Source of the DNA: Chloroflexota bacterium
Lineage (GTDB): Bacteria > Chloroflexota > Dormibacteria > CF-121
Assembly: GCA_005880615.1 (NCBI GenBank)
Contig: VBID01000121.1
Span: 1-39,999, forward strand
Length of the DNA stretch: 39,999 nucleotides
Reading direction: 5' to 3'
Part shown: piece after piece, positions 6,878 to 15,464 of the stretch
Numbering within the stretch: the first letter of the stretch is position 1
How the letters are laid out: the number at the start of each line of letters is the position of its first letter
The notes under the pieces: generated by a model
Database searches by the model: none
What the model saw: the letters and a program-made list of their open reading frames with translations, nothing else
Told to the model about the DNA's origin: nothing
Made by a program: the position numbers and the translations under genes

Positions 6878-7288
6878 CTAAGGACCGGGCTCGCCGGCCG
6901 GCTTCAGATCCAGCGCCAGCGAGTTGATGCAGTAGCGCTCGCCCGTGGGAGCCGGCCCGTCATTGAAGACATGCCCGAGGTGGGACCCGCAGCGCTTGCA
7001 GAGGACCTCCGTGCGGCGCATGAAGGGACTGTTGTCGGAGTGGAGCTCGACCGCTTCCAGGTTGGCCGGCTCGTAGAAGCTGGGCCAGCCGGTCCCGGAC
7101 TCGAACTTGGTCTTTGAGTTGAAGAGCTCGGCGCCGCAGGCAGCGCAACGGTAGGTGCCGTCCGCCTTCGTGTGGACGTACTTGCCGGTAAACGGCCGCT
7201 CGGTTCCCTTCTGGCGCAGGACGTTGAACTGTTCCGGGGTCAGCTCGCTGCGCCATTCGGCATCGGTCTTGGAGATTTTGGTGCTCAC
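6878..7288 (-). CDS. msrB: Peptide-methionine (R)-S-oxide reductase
   Basis: 136 aa MsrB repairing R-methionine sulfoxide in proteins. It shows the structural zinc CxxC pairs (CAAC and CKRC), the substrate-site signature [24 protein letters not shown] and the catalytic Cys in RYCINS. All expected residues are present and the length is standard. Starts with a GTG at 7288, 7 nt after a TAGACT -10 hexamer (7301-7296), so the mRNA is probably leaderless. Monocistronic, tail to tail with the 5476 gene and 45 bp downstream of the PocR/GGDEF gene. Confidence 0.96.
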   Translation of the reverse strand: MSTKISKTDAEWRSELTPEQFNVLRQKGTERPFTGKYVHTKADGTYRCAACGAELFNSKTKFESGTGWPSFYEPANLEAVELHSDNSPFMRRTEVLCKRCGSHLGHVFNDGPAPTGERYCINSLALDLKPAGEPGP

Positions 7289-7295
7289 GCCGGTG

Positions 7296-7301
7296 AGTCT
7301 A
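7296..7301 (-). promoter_or_regulatory. -10 element (TAGACT) of leaderless msrB
   Basis: Minus-strand TAGACT followed by CACCGGC and the GTG start. The identical hexamer precedes the genes starting at 15458 and 38231. Confidence 0.55.
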
Positions 7302-7333
7302 CCCAGAATCGGCCTTCCGAATACCTCGGGAGG

Positions 7334-8836
7334 CTAGGTCTTGAACCCGCTCATGCGGCGTTCGCTGCGCGCCTGGGCCAGGCTCTCGTCCGCCTGGGCG
7401 AGCAGGGAAGCCCGGTCGTCCTTGCCCGCCTCGGTCGCTGCAATGCCGACATTGACCCCCAGCCGGACGATTTCGCTGGTCCCGTTGGCCGAGAACGGAT
7501 GCTCTTCCAGTTGCTGGCGCAGCCGGTCGGCCGTGCGGGCAGCCACCGCCCGGTCTCCCTCGGGGATCACCAGGCAGAAGGTGCTGTCCTTGAGCCGTGC
7601 CAGGCTGTTGATCTTGCGGGTCTTTAGTTGGATCAGCGCCACCGCCTCGCGTAACACCCGGCCGATTCCCGACTCGCCGTACTTGCCGCGCAACGCCTCG
7701 TAGCCGTCGATCTCGAAGATGGCCAGGGACAGGTCGTGGCCGTAGCGCGACGCCCGGCTGATCTCCTTGTCCAGCAGCTCGTCCAGGTAGCGCTGACTGT
7801 AGGCGCTGGACTGGGGATCGAGCAGGCTGGCGTGCTCGGCCTGGATCAAGCGCCGCCCCATCACGATGGCGTACAGCCCTTCGGACACGAACGCCTTCAG
7901 CGCCTCCATCGGCTCATCCAGGTTCTCGCGGGGCAGGTCGTAACCCACCGCGATGGCGCCGAAGGTTTCTTTCCCCTCCCCGACCGGGATGGGGACCCCG
8001 ACGACGCTCCCGGCATCCACCGCCTCGCCGGTCAGGTACCGGCACCAGGCGCTCTGGGAGACATCGGGCACCGTCACCGGGCGGTCGGCGTGCTTGACCC
8101 ACTCCCCGATTCCCTCCAGCAGCCGCCGCTTGGCCTCGACCAGGTGGTCGGGGCTCGGCTGGTCAAAGCCAGAGGACAGCTCGCCGCCGACGTTGTCCAT
8201 GAGCAGCACCAGGGCGTAGTCCGCGCGGGTGAGGTAGAGCACGGCGTCGACCAGATGCTGGACGAGGGTCTCCGAGTTGGGTGACTCGGCGATTTGCGTT
8301 TCCAGCTGCCGCAGCGCGTGCCCGACCCGCTCCTTGGCCTGCATCTCGGCCAGCAGGTTGAGCCCCACCGAGACCAGCTCGCCGGCGGCCAGCAGCTTCT
8401 CGCGAGGATGTTCCGGCACCGCCTCGGCGGCCTGGATCAGCTCGTCCGGGAAAATTTTCAGCTTGAAGGCCAGCTCCGCCAGCGGCTCCACCGGGTTGGC
8501 GGCAAACTTCACCGCCGGGCTGACCACCGCGCCGATCTGCGTTTCCTTGTCGTTGCGGATAGGGGCGATGAAATGCCCCACCCCGGCGGCACAGACCCCC
8601 ATCGTCTCCGTGTCTCGGCGGAGGAAGGCCCGATCGAAGTAGAGCGGGCAGACTTTCTGCTCCTGGAGCATCCGGCAGTACCGGGGGTAGACCTCTACCG
8701 GCGTGTACGGCCGGGTCTCCATGTCGAACGCCTGCAGCCGCAGCCCAGTGGACGACTGGAACCGGTCGGCAATACGGGAAAACTCCGGGCTCTCGACCAG
8801 GGGGGCGAGGTCGCCCTCAAGCGGTTGATCGTCCAT
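7334..8836 (-). CDS. PocR sensory domain - GAF - degenerate GGDEF protein
   Basis: About 500 aa from the ATG at 8836. Residues about 1-150 match the PocR ligand-binding domain (YCRMLQEQKVCPLYFDRA with CAAGVGHFIAPI, i.e. conserved Cys and the G...PI segment). A GAF-like domain follows (about 180-325), and then a GGDEF-fold domain (about 345-495: SLAIFEIDGYEALRGKYGE, then ARLKDSTFCLVIPEGD). The GGDEF signature itself is replaced by LKDST, so diguanylate cyclase activity is unlikely; it could bind GTP or c-di-GMP, or act by protein contact. The frame stays open upstream to a TTG at 8908, but the ATG better fits the domain start. Divergent from the ABC exporter genes, sharing a 98-125 bp promoter region with two inverted repeats. 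Confidence 0.82.
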   Translation of the reverse strand: MDDQPLEGDLAPLVESPEFSRIADRFQSSTGLRLQAFDMETRPYTPVEVYPRYCRMLQEQKVCPLYFDRAFLRRDTETMGVCAAGVGHFIAPIRNDKETQIGAVVSPAVKFAANPVEPLAELAFKLKIFPDELIQAAEAVPEHPREKLLAAGELVSVGLNLLAEMQAKERVGHALRQLETQIAESPNSETLVQHLVDAVLYLTRADYALVLLMDNVGGELSSGFDQPSPDHLVEAKRRLLEGIGEWVKHADRPVTVPDVSQSAWCRYLTGEAVDAGSVVGVPIPVGEGKETFGAIAVGYDLPRENLDEPMEALKAFVSEGLYAIVMGRRLIQAEHASLLDPQSSAYSQRYLDELLDKEISRASRYGHDLSLAIFEIDGYEALRGKYGESGIGRVLREAVALIQLKTRKINSLARLKDSTFCLVIPEGDRAVAARTADRLRQQLEEHPFSANGTSEIVRLGVNVGIAATEAGKDDRASLLAQADESLAQARSERRMSGFKT

Positions 8837-8881
8837 GGCAAAGACGGGCGCCTGCTTCGGCCCTCCCGGAAACAACGCTGT

Positions 8882-8916
8882 AACAGGACAAAACCTGTTC
8901 CAATTCAAGCTGAATT
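8882..8916. promoter_or_regulatory. Two adjacent palindromes in the divergent promoter region
   Basis: AACAGG-acaaaa-CCTGTT (8882-8899) is followed 2 bp later by AATTCA-agc-TGAATT (8902-8916). Both are perfect 6-bp-arm inverted repeats. They lie between the PocR/GGDEF gene (minus) and the ABC exporter (plus), with the exporter's TACACT -10 at 8946. Candidate operator(s); no regulator is identified. Confidence 0.45.
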
Positions 8917-8961
8917 CGGCTGGCGGGGTTTTCCGTGATCCCCGTTACACTGGACGTTCTC

Positions 8962-9720
8962 ATGCTGGCTGCGGCGGGCCTGACGAAGCGGTACGGCCCG
9001 CTCACTGCCGTGGACCACCTCGATCTCTCGGTCGGGCCGGGAGAGCTGTTCGGCTTCCTGGGCCCGAACGGGGCCGGGAAAACCACCACCATCAAGATGC
9101 TGGTCGGCCTCCTCCGGCCGACCGCCGGCACGGCCTCCGTCGCGGGATTCGACCTGGCGCAAGACCCCGAGGCTGCCAAGCGCCGGATCGGCTACGTGCC
9201 CGACGCCGCCTTCCTGTACGAGAAGCTCACCGCCCGGGAGTTCCTGGAGTTCTCGGCCGACCTGTACCAGGTGCCACCCGAATCCCGGAAGAAGCGGATC
9301 GAGACCTACCTCCAGCTCTTCCAGCTGCGCGACCGGGCGTCCGACTTGCTGGCCGGCTACTCACGCGGGATGCGGCAGAAAGTGGCACTGGCGGCGGCCC
9401 TCCTGCACGACCCCCAGGTCCTGTTCCTGGACGAGCCCACCGTCGGCCTGGACCCGCGCAGCGCCCGGCAGATGAAGAACATCCTGCTGGACTTCTGCCG
9501 GGAGGGCAAAACGGTCTTCCTGTCCACCCACATCCTGGAGATCGCGGAACAGATGTGCACCCGCATCGGCATCATCGATCACGGCAAGCTGATCGCGGTT
9601 GGCACGCTCGACGAGCTGAGGCAGATGGTGTCCGCCGACGGACAATCACTGGAGCAGATCTTCCTGCAGCTGACCGGGAGCCAGGACGAAGACGTGGCCG
9701 CTCCCCTGGTGGAGCCGTGA
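8962..9720 (+). CDS. ABC transporter ATP-binding protein (exporter type)
   Basis: About 252 aa nucleotide-binding domain. Walker A GPNGAGKTTT, Q-loop region GYVPDAAFLYEKLTAREFL, signature YSRGMRQK, Walker B VLFLDEPTVGLDP and H-loop STHILEIAEQ are all intact, of the CcmA/DRA class of exporters. The ATG at 8962 is preferred because LTKRYGPLTAVDHL then follows in the usual position and a TACACT -10 lies at 8946-8951; a GTG at 8935 would start upstream of that promoter. The stop overlaps the permease GTG (GTGA at 9717-9720), so the pair is translationally coupled and forms one exporter. Substrate unknown. Confidence 0.94.
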   Translation: MLAAAGLTKRYGPLTAVDHLDLSVGPGELFGFLGPNGAGKTTTIKMLVGLLRPTAGTASVAGFDLAQDPEAAKRRIGYVPDAAFLYEKLTAREFLEFSADLYQVPPESRKKRIETYLQLFQLRDRASDLLAGYSRGMRQKVALAAALLHDPQVLFLDEPTVGLDPRSARQMKNILLDFCREGKTVFLSTHILEIAEQMCTRIGIIDHGKLIAVGTLDELRQMVSADGQSLEQIFLQLTGSQDEDVAAPLVEP

Positions 9721-11405
9721 CGCGGTCACTGAGCGATGCCTTCCGGTTTGCCGCCATCCTGTCGGCGGCCCAGCTCCGGATGTTCATCAACCAGACCCTG
9801 CGCAGCCGGGAGCCCATGCGCCTGGTCCTGCTGGTGCTGGGAGGGCTGTTCGTGCTCTTCCTGTGGATCCAGGAGCTGGCGGGCACCCTGCTGGCAGCCG
9901 AGGCCTCGCGCCGCTTCCCATCCCGCTTCGGCCACATCGCCAGCCATGACGTGCTGCAGATCGTGGGGGTGGCGCTGGTCGCCTACGCGGTGCTCCTAAT
10001 GTTTTCGAGCGCCCTGTTCAGTCTGAACGCGCTGCTGTTGAATCCCGACCTCGACCTCTTGCTGGTCACGCCCTGGCGGGTGGACACGGTACTGGCGGCC
10101 CGGATGCTCAACCAGATCCTGCGCATGGTGCTCCTCAGCCTGCTGTTCGTCTTGCCGCTCCTCTGCGGGCTGGGCATTATCCTGCACCAGCCGCTCGTCC
10201 CCCTGGCATTGATTGTCCTGCTGGCCGTCTTTCCGGTGATGTTCGTGATCGCCGCATCGGTGATGGTCCTGGCCATCGTCCGCTTCATTCCGCCCAGCCG
10301 CGCCCGCGAGGCCATGGCCGCGGTCGGGATCGTGTTTGCGGTGGTCATCAACCTGGCCAACTTCCTCCTCAACCCGGCCTTCTCGTCCCGTCCGCCGGGG
10401 CTGCGACCGGGAATCCCCAACCTGCCGCTGGGGACGACACCCTGGCTGCCCTTCGGTTGGGCCGGCCGGGCGGTCACCGGCGTGCTGTCGGGTGATCCCT
10501 GGGCCACCCTCGGGTGGGGCGGTCTCGTCGTCGGCGTCACTCTGCTGGTCCTGGTGCTGGGCACCCGCCTCAGTGGTGTGCTGTACCTGAGTGGGTGGGC
10601 GCAGGGTGCCTGGGGCGCGCCCCGACCAGCCCGCGCGCTCCCGAGCGCGGCCTCAGACCGCACCCCACGGCGGCGCAGTCCAGTGGTGGCCCTCGTGCTC
10701 AAGGACTGGCGCGTCCGCCGGCGCGACGTGGCCCAGCTGACCGGGCTGGCCATGCCATTCGGGTTCTTCCTGCTGGTGCTGGCCCTCAATGGACCGCGGC
10801 TTATGTCCAGCCTCGAACCGCTGGGGTCGGGTCCCCTGAAGGCGCTCACCGGTATTGTCCCCGTCTTGCTCATCCTGCTGTCCCTGACCACCGCCCTGGG
10901 ACTCAGCGCGGTCAGCCTGGAGGGCAGGGCCATCTGGGTTTACGCCAGCTCGCCCAACTCCATGCGCAGCCTGCTGGAAGCCAAGTGCTGGGCCGCGGCC
11001 CTGCCCACCATCGCCGTCTCGCTGGTGATGGGGACGGCGCTGCAGGTGGCGATCCGCCCCGACCTGCCCTGGGCCGTGGGGGCGGTGACGTTATTGCTGG
11101 TCCTCAGTGGCGCCCTGGCCTGCGTGATGGTCGGGCTGGGGGGCATTGTCGGCCGCTTCGACTGGACCGACGCCCGGCGGATGGTCCACCCCGTGGGCGG
11201 ATTAGTCGCGCTCCTCGTGCAGTTCGGCCTGATCGTGGCGGTGGCCGGCCTGGTGCTGCTGCCGCTGTTGCTGGCCAGCATCTTCCACCAGTCGCTGCTC
11301 GGACTTTTCCTGGCCGGCGTGCTGGCGGCCAGCCTGGCCGCGGTGGTGACGGCCATCGTGGTCTTAGTCCTGGCTGAGCAACGCCTCCGCCGGCTCGAGA
11401 TCTGA
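9717..11405 (+). CDS. ABC exporter permease (12-TM-like, large)
   Basis: 562 aa, starting at the GTG that overlaps the ATPase stop. It has about 12 hydrophobic segments in two halves separated by a polar, Pro/Arg-rich loop (around 300-325). The 'NPDLDLLLVTPWRVDTVLAARMLNQI' region and the later 'VYASSPNSMRSLLEAKCWAA' region are the cytoplasmic coupling-type segments of putative ABC exporter permeases related to YfiX/ABC-2 types. Works with the upstream ATPase. The last 42 bp overlap the convergent thymidine kinase gene. The frame is also open upstream across the ATPase gene, but that part is a shadow. Confidence 0.85.
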   Translation: MTRSLSDAFRFAAILSAAQLRMFINQTLRSREPMRLVLLVLGGLFVLFLWIQELAGTLLAAEASRRFPSRFGHIASHDVLQIVGVALVAYAVLLMFSSALFSLNALLLNPDLDLLLVTPWRVDTVLAARMLNQILRMVLLSLLFVLPLLCGLGIILHQPLVPLALIVLLAVFPVMFVIAASVMVLAIVRFIPPSRAREAMAAVGIVFAVVINLANFLLNPAFSSRPPGLRPGIPNLPLGTTPWLPFGWAGRAVTGVLSGDPWATLGWGGLVVGVTLLVLVLGTRLSGVLYLSGWAQGAWGAPRPARALPSAASDRTPRRRSPVVALVLKDWRVRRRDVAQLTGLAMPFGFFLLVLALNGPRLMSSLEPLGSGPLKALTGIVPVLLILLSLTTALGLSAVSLEGRAIWVYASSPNSMRSLLEAKCWAAALPTIAVSLVMGTALQVAIRPDLPWAVGAVTLLLVLSGALACVMVGLGGIVGRFDWTDARRMVHPVGGLVALLVQFGLIVAVAGLVLLPLLLASIFHQSLLGLFLAGVLAASLAAVVTAIVVLVLAEQRLRRLEI

Positions 11406-12596
11406 ACCGGCTCCACGCGCGACCTGCCGCACTTCGTGGTGGTGCCGGCAGCGAGCCTCGTAGGCCGAGGCGCCCGCCACCACGATCAAGGGATCATCCG
11501 GGGCTGCCGGTTGGCCGTCCACCAGGCGCTGGGTGCGGGTGGCCTGTCGCGACCCGCATCCGGGAAACTGGCACGAGGCCTGCAGCTTGGTGAGCCGGTC
11601 AGCCACCGCCATCAGCTGGGGCATCGGCCCGAAGGGCCGAGCCAGGAAGTCGAGGTCCAGGCCGGCCAGGATCACGTGTCGCCCCTCGTTGGCCAGCTCC
11701 TGGGCCAGCTCCGCGATGTCGCGGGCGAAGAACTGGACCTCGTCCATTCCCACCACGCGGGTATCGTCGCGCAGCTGGGCGCGGATTTCACCGACATCGG
11801 GCACGGCCAGCGCCGGGAACCGGATGTCGCGATGGGAGGCCACCGCCTCCAGCGCGTAGCGGTCATCGAGGGCGGGTTTGAAGGCCTGGATCGCCGCCCC
11901 CGCGAAACGTTCCTGGTCCAGACGGCGGATCAGCTCCTGGGTCTTGCCGCTGAACATGCAGCCGGCGACCACCTCCAGGCTGCCGGTCGGCTCCTCGAAC
12001 CAGCGCTCCTGGAAGGCGAGCGGACGGGCCTCCGCCGAGTGGTGGCGGCGGCAGACCGGCAGGTAGCGGTCCTCACCGTCTGCCTGGAATCGCTGCGTCC
12101 GGCTGGCGGGGTTTCGGCAGCCGCGCTGGGCGCAGACACCGTCGTCCAGTTTGAGCACCAGGTCGGCAGCGCACAGCATGCGGGGCATTGGTCCCGACGG
12201 GGTGCCGGTGGCATCCAGCTCCCAGCCCGCCACCACCACGTCGATGCGCGCTCCCGTCGCCAGGTCGTCGACCAGCCCGATCAGGTCCTCACCGAAGCGC
12301 TGAGCCTCGTCGATGACCACCATGTCGGTGGCCGGGTCGATTGCATCCCGGATCTCAGACACGACGGCGGGTCCGCTGAAGCGCTGCACACCCCGTCGCT
12401 GGCGTTCGGCCCGCTCGGCCTCCGCTTCCAGTTTCTTGGTTTTGCCCGAGTGAGTAGGGCCGCAGTAGGCGGTCAGGCTTCCCAGCCGGCGTCGCTCCCG
12501 GTCCGCGCGATAGCGTTCCTGGCCGATCAGACTATCCGCGGCGGAACTCCGCCTTCGCCTCCTCGACCAGCGCCGGCTCGGCGAGCAGATCGGCAC
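11364..12596 (-). CDS. tdk: Tandem thymidine kinase: two TK1-type domains in one chain
   Basis: 410 aa, twice the normal TK1 length, with two successive TK domains. Domain 1 (about 40-190): Walker A GPTHSGKT (46-53), VVIDEAQRF (93-101), SGPMPRML, and Zn/lasso CAQRGC...SRTQRF with YLPVCRRHH. Domain 2 (about 205-370): GCMFSGKTQELIRRL (212-226), KPALDDRY, SHRDI, GMDEVQFF (263-270), GLDLDFLARPFGPMP, CQFPGC...TRTQRL, YEARCRHHH. Domain 2 keeps everything expected for phosphorylating thymidine. Domain 1 lacks the KPxxDxRY...SH segment, so it is probably regulatory or divergent. The start is unclear: a GTG at 12596 overlaps the M20 gene by 65 bp, and a CTG at 12530 is the alternative. Coupled to the upstream M20 gene; converges on the ABC permease. 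Confidence 0.85.
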   Translation of the reverse strand: MPICSPSRRWSRRRRRSSAADSLIGQERYRADRERRRLGSLTAYCGPTHSGKTKKLEAEAERAERQRRGVQRFSGPAVVSEIRDAIDPATDMVVIDEAQRFGEDLIGLVDDLATGARIDVVVAGWELDATGTPSGPMPRMLCAADLVLKLDDGVCAQRGCRNPASRTQRFQADGEDRYLPVCRRHHSAEARPLAFQERWFEEPTGSLEVVAGCMFSGKTQELIRRLDQERFAGAAIQAFKPALDDRYALEAVASHRDIRFPALAVPDVGEIRAQLRDDTRVVGMDEVQFFARDIAELAQELANEGRHVILAGLDLDFLARPFGPMPQLMAVADRLTKLQASCQFPGCGSRQATRTQRLVDGQPAAPDDPLIVVAGASAYEARCRHHHEVRQVARGAGSDLEPAEALLSQD

Positions 12597-13719
12597 CGGT
12601 CATGGCCATCGCTTTGGCCGCTTCGGTCATGGCCTGATAGCCGCGCGGGGTGTTGGACGCTTCCAGGAACGCCTGCGAGTGTCCGGGGACGTCGGCGGGC
12701 GCGATGCCGATGGTGGGATGCAGGCCGGGGACAACGTGGCTCACGTTGCCCATATCCGTGGAGCCCGCGTTTTCCCACGCGGGGCTCTTCGTGGGCTGAA
12801 TCCCGAGCCGTCGCAGGTTCTCCTCAAACAGTTTGGCCAGCACGCCGTTGTTGCGCAGGTCGGTATACGGTTCGTCGGGAAACGTCAGGTTAACACTGCA
12901 TCCGGTGGCCAGCGCGGCCGCCCGGAAAATGTTCTTGACCTTGTCCAGCAGCTCCTCCATGTAGGCCTTGTCCCGAGCCCGCACCAGGAACTCGCCGCTG
13001 GTCCGCTCGGGGATGATGTTGGGCGCGGTCCCGCCCTCTTTGATGAACCCGTGCAGGCGCGCGCCTTCCTTGAGCTGCTGGCGCAGCATGCTCACCCCGT
13101 TGTAGGCCATGACGAACGCATCCAGGGCGTTGATGCCCTTCTCCGGATCGCCGGCCGCGTGGGCGGCGCGACCGATGAATTCCCAGTGCATGTGGGTGAC
13201 CGCCAGGGCCCAGTGCAGGACCTGGGTGCGGGTGTCCGGATGCACCATCATGGCGGCATCCACTTCCTGGAAGATGCCGGCTCGGATCAACCGGACTTTG
13301 CCGCCACCGCCTTCCTCGGCCGGGGTCCCGATGACCTGCACCCGGCCGCCGAACTTTTCCAGCTGCTCCGCCAGGGCAATGCCCGCCCCGGTGGAGGCGG
13401 TCCCGATCAGGTTGTGCCCACATCCGTGGCCCAGGCCGCGCAGGGCGTCGTACTCGGCCAGGAAGGCGACCGTGGGGCCCTTGCCGTGGCTCTTGGTCGC
13501 CACGAACGCGGTGGGCGTATCGGCGACGCCGACCTCGACCGTGAATCCGTGCCCGCGCAGCAGCTCGGTCAGCCAGCCCGCCGCCCGGTGCTCCTCGTAT
13601 CCGATCTCGGGGTTGGCATGGATGTCGCGCCCGATCCGCTCCAGGTCCGGGCGCAGCCGGTCCACGCGTTCACTGATGCGGTCTTTCACGGCCGCAACCG
13701 CCGTCTGTGTCAGAGCCAT
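12532..13719 (-). CDS. M20-family amidohydrolase / metallopeptidase (AbgB-like)
   Basis: 395 aa di-zinc hydrolase of the M20D/amidohydrolase type (p-aminobenzoyl-glutamate or N-acyl amino acid hydrolases). Motifs: DIHANPEIGYEEHRAA, LGHGCGHNLIGT (metal site), GTPAEEGGGGK (catalytic Glu and metal Glu), a dimerisation/lid domain starting near HMHWEFIGRAAHAA with the bridging His, GSTDMGNVSHVVPGLHPTIGI, and GHSQAF near the end. Full length, all metal ligands visible. The ATG at 13719 has a TAGAAT hexamer 9 nt upstream (13734-13729), giving a nearly leaderless mRNA. Substrate cannot be told from sequence. It overlaps the tandem thymidine kinase start downstream. Confidence 0.9.
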   Translation of the reverse strand: MALTQTAVAAVKDRISERVDRLRPDLERIGRDIHANPEIGYEEHRAAGWLTELLRGHGFTVEVGVADTPTAFVATKSHGKGPTVAFLAEYDALRGLGHGCGHNLIGTASTGAGIALAEQLEKFGGRVQVIGTPAEEGGGGKVRLIRAGIFQEVDAAMMVHPDTRTQVLHWALAVTHMHWEFIGRAAHAAGDPEKGINALDAFVMAYNGVSMLRQQLKEGARLHGFIKEGGTAPNIIPERTSGEFLVRARDKAYMEELLDKVKNIFRAAALATGCSVNLTFPDEPYTDLRNNGVLAKLFEENLRRLGIQPTKSPAWENAGSTDMGNVSHVVPGLHPTIGIAPADVPGHSQAFLEASNTPRGYQAMTEAAKAMAMTGADLLAEPALVEEAKAEFRRG

Positions 13720-13777
13720 AGCGGACTTATTCTAACTAGGGTGAGATACGAGACTGAACGTCTGTCCCTCGTCGCGG

Positions 13778-13912
13778 TGGATATCCCTCCCCTTTTCGGG
13801 GAGGGCGGGGAGGGCGTCTCGGCAAACTCTCCCTCCCCCCTGGCGGGGGAGCCATTGTCGTCAGGGTCGCGGGATTTCCCGCGTGGGCAGGGTCGGGGTG
13901 GGGGGTCTCGGC
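13778..13912. repeat. G-rich dispersed repeat, copy 2 (two hairpin units)
   Basis: Contains CCCTCCCCTTTTCGGGGAGGG and, about 40 bp on, CTCCCTCCCCCCTGGCGGGGGAG, followed by GGGATTTCCCGCG and a GGTCGGGGTGGGGGG tail. The repeat ends a few bases before the TTG start of the next gene, so it probably replaced that gene's original upstream region. Confidence 0.6.
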
Positions 13913-13916
13913 TAGC

Positions 13917-14444
13917 TTGAGCGAACCTTCGGACCTTCAAGCCCTGTCTGACGAAGAGCTCGCCCAGCAGGTCCGCGACCTGATGAAGGAGATGACGCCG
14001 CTGGAGGATGCCTTGGCAAAGTTGCGGATCCGGATCCAGCAGGTGGCGAGCGAGCAGCGCCGCCGCGAGCGGGCGCAGCATCTGAAGACCCGCCTGCAGG
14101 TACGCACCACCGTGGCCGAGGGCCAGATGGCGACCCTCCAGCAGGTGGCGGAGAGCTCCAACGAGCTGGTGCCGTCGGACCGACCCCTGGCCGGGTTCCG
14201 CTTCTACCGCGACAGCGGTACCGAGCTCGGTCTTGGATATGCCACGGCCCGCGAGCCTGTCATCTGGATGACGAACGGCACCAAGACCGCGGCCCTCAAG
14301 AGCGTCGCCGAGATCCGCGACCGGTACCGCGACGGGTGGGACTTCGGGACGGCGGCCCACCCGGGCGTTCGCATCCATATCCCCAACAGCCGGACCGAGA
14401 AGATCCTGGCGCCGTCCGAGGTGTTCCTCAAGCTGCGCGAATGA
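13917..14444 (+). CDS. Coiled-coil N-terminal protein of unknown function
   Basis: 175 aa from a TTG at 13917 (next possible start is the ATG at 13983). Residues about 5-60 form a charged helix of coiled-coil character (SDEELAQQVRDLMKEM, LAKLRIRIQQVASEQRRRER). The C-terminal 80 residues look like a small mixed alpha/beta domain (FRFYRDSGTELGLGYATARE, VIWMTNGTKTAALKSV). No family recognised. It lies directly downstream of a G-rich repeat, without an SD. Its stop overlaps the ATG of the PPOX gene (ATGA at 14441-14444), so the two are coupled. Confidence 0.65.
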   Translation: MSEPSDLQALSDEELAQQVRDLMKEMTPLEDALAKLRIRIQQVASEQRRRERAQHLKTRLQVRTTVAEGQMATLQQVAESSNELVPSDRPLAGFRFYRDSGTELGLGYATAREPVIWMTNGTKTAALKSVAEIRDRYRDGWDFGTAAHPGVRIHIPNSRTEKILAPSEVFLKLRE

Positions 14445-14866
14445 GGACCCGGACGCTCGCCCAGATGGCGGGGTTCCTGCAGGAAACGTTTCTCGCGGTC
14501 ATGGCCACCACCAGGCAGGACGGCACCCCGTTGCTGTCGCCCGTCTGGTACGAGTACGCGGACGGTGTCTTTCGGGTGGTGATCGACCAGGGCGATGCCA
14601 AGGACCGGCATTTGCACCGGCAGCCCTGGCTGACGCTCGTCATCGCCGAGCAGGCCTTCCCGTACCGCGGCGTCGAAGCGGCCGGCGACGCCGAGCTCAG
14701 CGACGGAGGCGCTTTGGAAGCGACAACGCGTATGGCGCGCCGGTACCTTACCGTCGAAGCCGCCCGGAGCTACCTGGCCAAGACCGCATCTGTCCCGGGA
14801 CGCCTGGTACTGCTTCGGCCCGAGCGGATCAGGGCCTGGGACTTCCTGGATTTCGCAAACCCCTGA
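14441..14866 (+). CDS. Pyridoxamine 5'-phosphate oxidase-family (F420/FMN split-barrel) protein
   Basis: 141 aa split beta-barrel flavin-binding protein. The pattern FLQETFLAVMATTRQDGTPLLSPVWYEY, then VFRVVIDQGDAKDRHLHRQPWLTLVI and RIRAWDF near the end matches the PPOX class, many members of which in this kind of genome use F420. Residue-level cofactor choice cannot be decided here. Starts at the ATG at 14441 overlapping the stop of the coiled-coil protein. Ends 10 bp before the convergent MBL gene. Confidence 0.82.
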   Translation: MRTRTLAQMAGFLQETFLAVMATTRQDGTPLLSPVWYEYADGVFRVVIDQGDAKDRHLHRQPWLTLVIAEQAFPYRGVEAAGDAELSDGGALEATTRMARRYLTVEAARSYLAKTASVPGRLVLLRPERIRAWDFLDFANP

Positions 14867-14876
14867 GGGGGCGGGT

Positions 14877-15458
14877 CTACCAGCCGCGGGCGATCCACTC
14901 GTCCAGGTGCGGCCGCTCATTGCCAATAGTGGTCGGCTTGCCGTGTCCGGGTAGGACCTGGATCTCGTCGGAGAGGGTGAAGAGCTTCGTCCGAATGCTC
15001 TCGATGATGGTCGGGAAGCTGGCGTAGGGATTGGCGGTGTTGCCGGGGCCACCGGGGAACAGGGTGTCACCGGAAAAGAGGTGCTCGCCGATCACGAAGC
15101 AGACGCTTCCTGGCGTGTGTCCCGGCGTGTGAATGGCGCGCAGCTCATGCTCCCCGAACCGAAAGACATCCCCGTCCGCAATCCGCTGGTCGGGTGGCAG
15201 CGGCATCATCCCGGCGTCCTCCACGTGGCAGGCAAAGCGGGCCTGCGTCTGCTCCCGCACCTGGCGGGCCGCCTGCACGTGGTCGCCGTGTCCGTGGGTG
15301 GTCAGGATGTGGCTCACCCGCAGCCCCTCCAGCTCTTTGAGGATCCGCGGCGCCTCGTTGGCGGCGTCGATGAGCAGCGCCTCTTTCGACTTCGGGTCGC
15401 TGACAATGTAGACGTTGTTGTCGTACGGACCAACCGAGAAGGTCGCCACCCGGTACAT
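14877..15458 (-). CDS. MBL-fold metallohydrolase (glyoxalase II-like)
   Basis: 193 aa with the metallo-beta-lactamase metal site THGHGDHV, a second-shell His in HTPGHTPGS, Asp in LFSGDTLFPGGPGNT, and the last His in VLPGHGKPT. The length (under 200 aa) and GHTPGSVCF motif match the small hydroxyacylglutathione-hydrolase-like group that also includes sulfur dioxygenase and c-di-GMP-unrelated thioesterases. The ATG at 15458 is preceded by TAGACT with a 6-nt gap, so it is probably leaderless. Divergent from endonuclease IV with only 39 bp between starts. Confidence 0.92.
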   Translation of the reverse strand: MYRVATFSVGPYDNNVYIVSDPKSKEALLIDAANEAPRILKELEGLRVSHILTTHGHGDHVQAARQVREQTQARFACHVEDAGMMPLPPDQRIADGDVFRFGEHELRAIHTPGHTPGSVCFVIGEHLFSGDTLFPGGPGNTANPYASFPTIIESIRTKLFTLSDEIQVLPGHGKPTTIGNERPHLDEWIARGW

Positions 15459-15464
15459 GAGCCC

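Noticed and set aside
8835-9716. Open frame of 294 codons on the plus strand leading into the permease, suggesting an 856-aa protein
   Set aside because: It is a +2 shadow of the ABC ATPase gene, which has complete motifs. The permease has its own GTG overlapping the ATPase stop.
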